DNA of 64,000 nt. Source: Candidatus Saccharicenans sp. GTDB lineage: Bacteria > Acidobacteriota > Aminicenantia > Aminicenantales > Saccharicenantaceae. The translations under genes and the position numbers were made by a program. The notes beneath the pieces are model-generated. The model was not told where the DNA came from. It made no database searches and saw only the letters and a list, made by a program, of their open reading frames with translations. Position 1 is the first letter of the stretch, and each line of letters begins with the position of its first letter. The DNA lies in contig JANLFU010000003.1 in assembly GCA_024653215.1 (NCBI GenBank), forward strand, positions 1-64,000. The letters are read 5' to 3'. Positions 61,538-64,000 of this stretch are shown here, one piece after another.

Positions 61538-62251
61538 TCAGCGAGTCTGGCTACCGGTATCCGGTTCTTCATATTTATAACCGAGCCCACGGACACTCTC
61601 GATAAGCGAGGCCAGGCTCCCGAGTTTTTCTCTTAAATGCCTGATATGCACGTCCACGGTCCTGGGGATGACCACTTTCTCCTGGCCCCAGAGATGGTCC
61701 AGAATCTGGTCACGGGTAAAGACCCGGCCCGGCCTGCTGGTCAGAAGTTCCAGAATCTTAAATTCGCTCAGTGACAGCTCCACGGGCTGGCCTTTGAGCA
61801 GAACCTCGTGTTTTTCCGGGTTGATGACCAGCTGACCGCCGGCCAGTTTTTTCTCAGCCTGGCCGGCTAAGGCCGGCTTTTCCTGACGCCTGAGGACCGC
61901 CTTGATCCTGGCTTCCAGCTCGCGCAACGAAAAGGGCTTGGTTACGTAATCGTCGGCTCCCATTTCCAGGCCGGTGACCCGGTCGGCTTCCTGGGAACGG
62001 GCGGTCAGCATGATGATGGGGATGGAGGATTTTTCGGGCCGGCTTTTCAAGTACCGGCAGATTTCCAGGCCATCAGCACCCGGAAGCATCAGGTCGAGCA
62101 GAATCAGGTCCGGCTGCTTATGCTCTATATATTTAAAAAAAGATTCAGGCCGGGAAAATGTCTCCACCCGGAAACCGGCCCGGGTCAGATGGGTCTGGAC
62201 CAGTTTCAGGATGTCTTCCTCATCGTCCAGGACAGCTATGGTTCTGGCCAT
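61538..62251 (-). CDS. Response regulator, OmpR/PhoB family
   Basis: A 237-residue two-domain regulator. The receiver has acidic residues VLDDEED, phospho-acceptor Asp in PDLILLDLMLPG, and the Lys of TKPFSLREL. The winged-helix effector has the PhoB-like VELSLSEFKILELLTSRPGRVFTR and TVDVHIRHLREKLG. As last gene of pstA-pstB-phoU, it is probably PhoB. No partner histidine kinase is visible in this window. Confidence 0.88.
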   Translation of the reverse strand: MARTIAVLDDEEDILKLVQTHLTRAGFRVETFSRPESFFKYIEHKQPDLILLDLMLPGADGLEICRYLKSRPEKSSIPIIMLTARSQEADRVTGLEMGADDYVTKPFSLRELEARIKAVLRRQEKPALAGQAEKKLAGGQLVINPEKHEVLLKGQPVELSLSEFKILELLTSRPGRVFTRDQILDHLWGQEKVVIPRTVDVHIRHLREKLGSLASLIESVRGLGYKYEEPDTGSQTR

Positions 62252-62318
62252 CTTCGTTCCTGACCATATTTTATATTATTTTGGGAGCTCCATGTCCACA
62301 GCTGATTTATACCATCAA

Positions 62319-62993
62319 TCAGTGGTAGATGTCGGTGAGGCGCAGGTGCTTTATGAATTGGCCCTTGATCAGGTAATATGATTCTTCAGCTATGTTTTTA
62401 GCCAGGTCGCCGATTTTTTCCAGGTGGCGGCTGACCAGTATGAACAACACTGCCCGGGCCGGGTCTAAGGCTTTATTATTTATTGAATCAAGGCATCGGC
62501 TGGTGACCGAAAATTTTAAATCATCCAGGAATATATCCTGGCCGATGGTCTGGCTGGCCATTTCTTCGTTGTTTTCCAGGTAGGCCCGGCTGGCTGAGTT
62601 GAGCATGTCTGCAGTCCGGGTTATCATTTCCTCGATTTCCGGCGGCCAGGCCACGGGGAGCGAAGACCGGCTCTCTTCCAGTCGCTGGCTGATGTTCAGG
62701 CACTGGTCGGCAATTCGCTCCAGCTCATGGGCCACGTTCATCGAGACCAGCAGCAGGCGCAGGTCGCGGGCCACCGGCTGGTGCAGGGCCATCAGGGTAG
62801 CTGCTTTTTTCTGCAGGTCGGTCTCCAGCTGGTCGGATTTCTGTTCCAGCTCGACTATTCCGGCTACCAGCGATAAATCCTGCCTTTTCATAAGCTCTGC
62901 GGCTAAATCGAAGGCCTGCCCGACCAGGGCCATCAACCCGGCCACCTTTTCTTTCAGTTCTTTCAGTTCCTGGTCAAAAACTCGTTCACTCAT
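62319..62993 (-). CDS. phoU: Phosphate signalling protein PhoU
   Basis: A 224-residue helical protein with two PhoU repeats. Metal-binding motifs NVAHELERIADQCLNI and SRHLEKIGDLAKNIAEES are both present. It links the Pst transporter to the PhoR kinase in other bacteria. It lies between pstB (12 bp upstream) and phoB, the common arrangement. Confidence 0.95.
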   Translation of the reverse strand: MSERVFDQELKELKEKVAGLMALVGQAFDLAAELMKRQDLSLVAGIVELEQKSDQLETDLQKKAATLMALHQPVARDLRLLLVSMNVAHELERIADQCLNISQRLEESRSSLPVAWPPEIEEMITRTADMLNSASRAYLENNEEMASQTIGQDIFLDDLKFSVTSRCLDSINNKALDPARAVLFILVSRHLEKIGDLAKNIAEESYYLIKGQFIKHLRLTDIYH

Positions 62994-63005
62994 CCGGTCC
63001 TCCGC

Positions 63006-63791
63006 TCAGCCGAATCGCCCGGTTATGTAGTCTTCGGTCATCTTGTTGGCCGGGTTGGTAAAAATCTTTTCGGTGCGGTCGTACTCCAGGAGCTCGCCCA
63101 GCCAGAGAAACGCGGTGTAATCAGACACACGGGCGGCCTGCTGCATGTTGTGGGTGACGATGACCACGGTATAGTCTTTCTTGAGCTGGTGGATCAACTC
63201 CTCCACTTTGGCCGTGGCTATGGGGTCGATGGCCGAACAGGGCTCGTCAAACAGGATTATTTCCGGCTCCACGGCCAGGGCCCGGGCAATGCACAACCGC
63301 TGCTGCTGGCCGCCGGACAGCTTCAGGGCGTTCTGGTGCAGGCGGTCTTTGACTTCGTCCCAGAGGGCGGCCTGCCGCAGGCTACGTTCGACTATCTGTT
63401 CCAGCTCGGCCCGGCTGCGGTGGTTACCTATTTTCAGCCCGTAGGCGATGTTATCAAAAATGGACTTGGGGAACGGGTTAGGTTTCTGGAAGACCATGCC
63501 CACTTTTTTGCGCAGGGCCACCAGGTCCACATCCCGGTCGTAGATGTTTTCCCCGTCAATCAGCACCCGTCCCTCCACCCGGGCTTCGGGGATAAGGTCG
63601 TTCATCCGGTTCAGGACCCGGACCAGACTGGACTTGCCGCAGCCGGAAGGGCCGATTATGGCCGTAACCCTGTGTTCAGGGATAACCAGGGAGATATTTT
63701 TCAGCACCAGTTTTGGCCCGTAGGAGAGGCTCAGGTTCTCTACCTGGATCTTGGGTTGTCCTTCGGGAATGGCGATGTAGCTGCTTTCCAT
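63006..63791 (-). CDS. pstB: Phosphate ABC transporter ATP-binding protein (system 2)
   Basis: A 261-residue ATPase with typical PstB sequence: Walker [16 protein letters not shown], signature [17 protein letters not shown], Walker [17 protein letters not shown] and H-loop [16 protein letters not shown]. It starts with ATG at 63791, 2 bp after the pstA stop; a GTG at 63806 would overlap pstA. It has the classical PstB features missing from the system 1 copy. Confidence 0.96.
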   Translation of the reverse strand: MESSYIAIPEGQPKIQVENLSLSYGPKLVLKNISLVIPEHRVTAIIGPSGCGKSSLVRVLNRMNDLIPEARVEGRVLIDGENIYDRDVDLVALRKKVGMVFQKPNPFPKSIFDNIAYGLKIGNHRSRAELEQIVERSLRQAALWDEVKDRLHQNALKLSGGQQQRLCIARALAVEPEIILFDEPCSAIDPIATAKVEELIHQLKKDYTVVIVTHNMQQAARVSDYTAFLWLGELLEYDRTEKIFTNPANKMTEDYITGRFG

Positions 63792-63793
63792 GG

Positions 63794-64000
63794 TCAGTGT
63801 CTCCACTTCTTTCTGAGTCTGGCCCTCAGCAGGATGGCCCCCAGATTGAACAGAACCACAAAGACAATCAGAACCAGGGCCGTGCCATAAGCCAGAGGTC
63901 GGGCTTTATCGATGGCGTGGTGCTGGGTGGCCATTATGTAGAGATGGTATGGCAGGGCCATGAACTGGTCTTTTAGGGAGCGCGGTAGAAAGGGCAGATA
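63794..64000 (-). CDS. pstA: Phosphate ABC transporter permease PstA (system 2), 5' end cut
   Basis: The last 68 codons of a permease lie at the window edge on the minus strand: [17 protein letters not shown], followed by a hydrophobic helix and a basic tail ending RKKWRH. The PYHLYIMAT pattern is typical of PstA C termini. It is followed after 2 bp by pstB, so it belongs to the pst-phoU-phoB operon. Confidence 0.88.
   Translation of the reverse strand, partial: YLPFLPRSLKDQFMALPYHLYIMATQHHAIDKARPLAYGTALVLIVFVVLFNLGAILLRARLRKKWRH

Overview
The window looks like a chromosomal segment around the replication origin of a GC-rich diderm bacterium with an anaerobic or fermentative lifestyle. An outer membrane is implied by a LolB-like lipoprotein, an Mla lipid-transport locus, a heptosyltransferase, a phosphate-type porin and beta-barrel-like proteins. 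A multi-subunit group 4 [NiFe] hydrogenase, a large NAD-glutamate dehydrogenase and amino acid/nucleoside importers point to hydrogen metabolism and amino acid use. The gene mix is compatible with Candidatus Aminicenantes or an Acidobacteria-like lineage. That is an inference from gene content, since no 16S rRNA gene is present. No prophage, insertion sequence or CRISPR array was seen.

Layout. 1-3128 (minus): fatty acid genes fabF (cut), acpP, fabG, then a 339-bp gap, rpmF and a yceD-like gene. plsX, fabH and fabD, which usually sit between rpmF and fabG, are absent. 3256-6233: a small unknown gene and polA. 6268-7395: a GNAT-like protein. 7577-17534: a 12-gene operon encoding a membrane-bound [NiFe] hydrogenase with the complex I architecture (three antiporter-like subunits, NuoJ, K, A, B, C, D, H and I homologues) and its own maturation protease. 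17538-20432: dnaN and dnaA with a DnaA-box cluster, the likely origin region. 20433-24437: rpmB, relA/spoT, waaF, a FmdB-type zinc ribbon and a tiny membrane protein. 24595-26040: an exported MEMO-AMMECR1 fusion. 26104-30269: small protein, lolB, ispE, tRNA-Gln, prs, rplY, pth. 30356-38720: rpsF, rpsR, rplI, dnaB, mlaEFD, radA, yacL, ispF. 38893-41781: NAD-glutamate dehydrogenase.

41792-46888 (minus): an Rrf2 regulator with three cysteines leads an operon of porin, pstS, pstC, pstA and pstB. 47137-55138 (plus): DUF1573 protein, DUF167 protein, concentrative nucleoside transporter, universal stress protein, dprA, topA, xerC. 55292-57053 (minus): comEA, rdgB, mgtC. 57235-61481 (plus): enolase, an SH3b-barrel protein, and an NSS-family amino acid transporter with a 30-residue partner. 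61538-64000 (minus): a second, conventional phosphate operon (pstA cut, pstB, phoU, phoB).

The most interesting system is the hydrogenase. Its catalytic subunit keeps all four nickel-ligand cysteines and a HycE-like cleavable tail, while its membrane arm is as complete as that of respiratory complex I. Next are the Rrf2-led phosphate-type transporter with a palindromic operator over its promoter, and the exported MEMO-AMMECR1 fusion.
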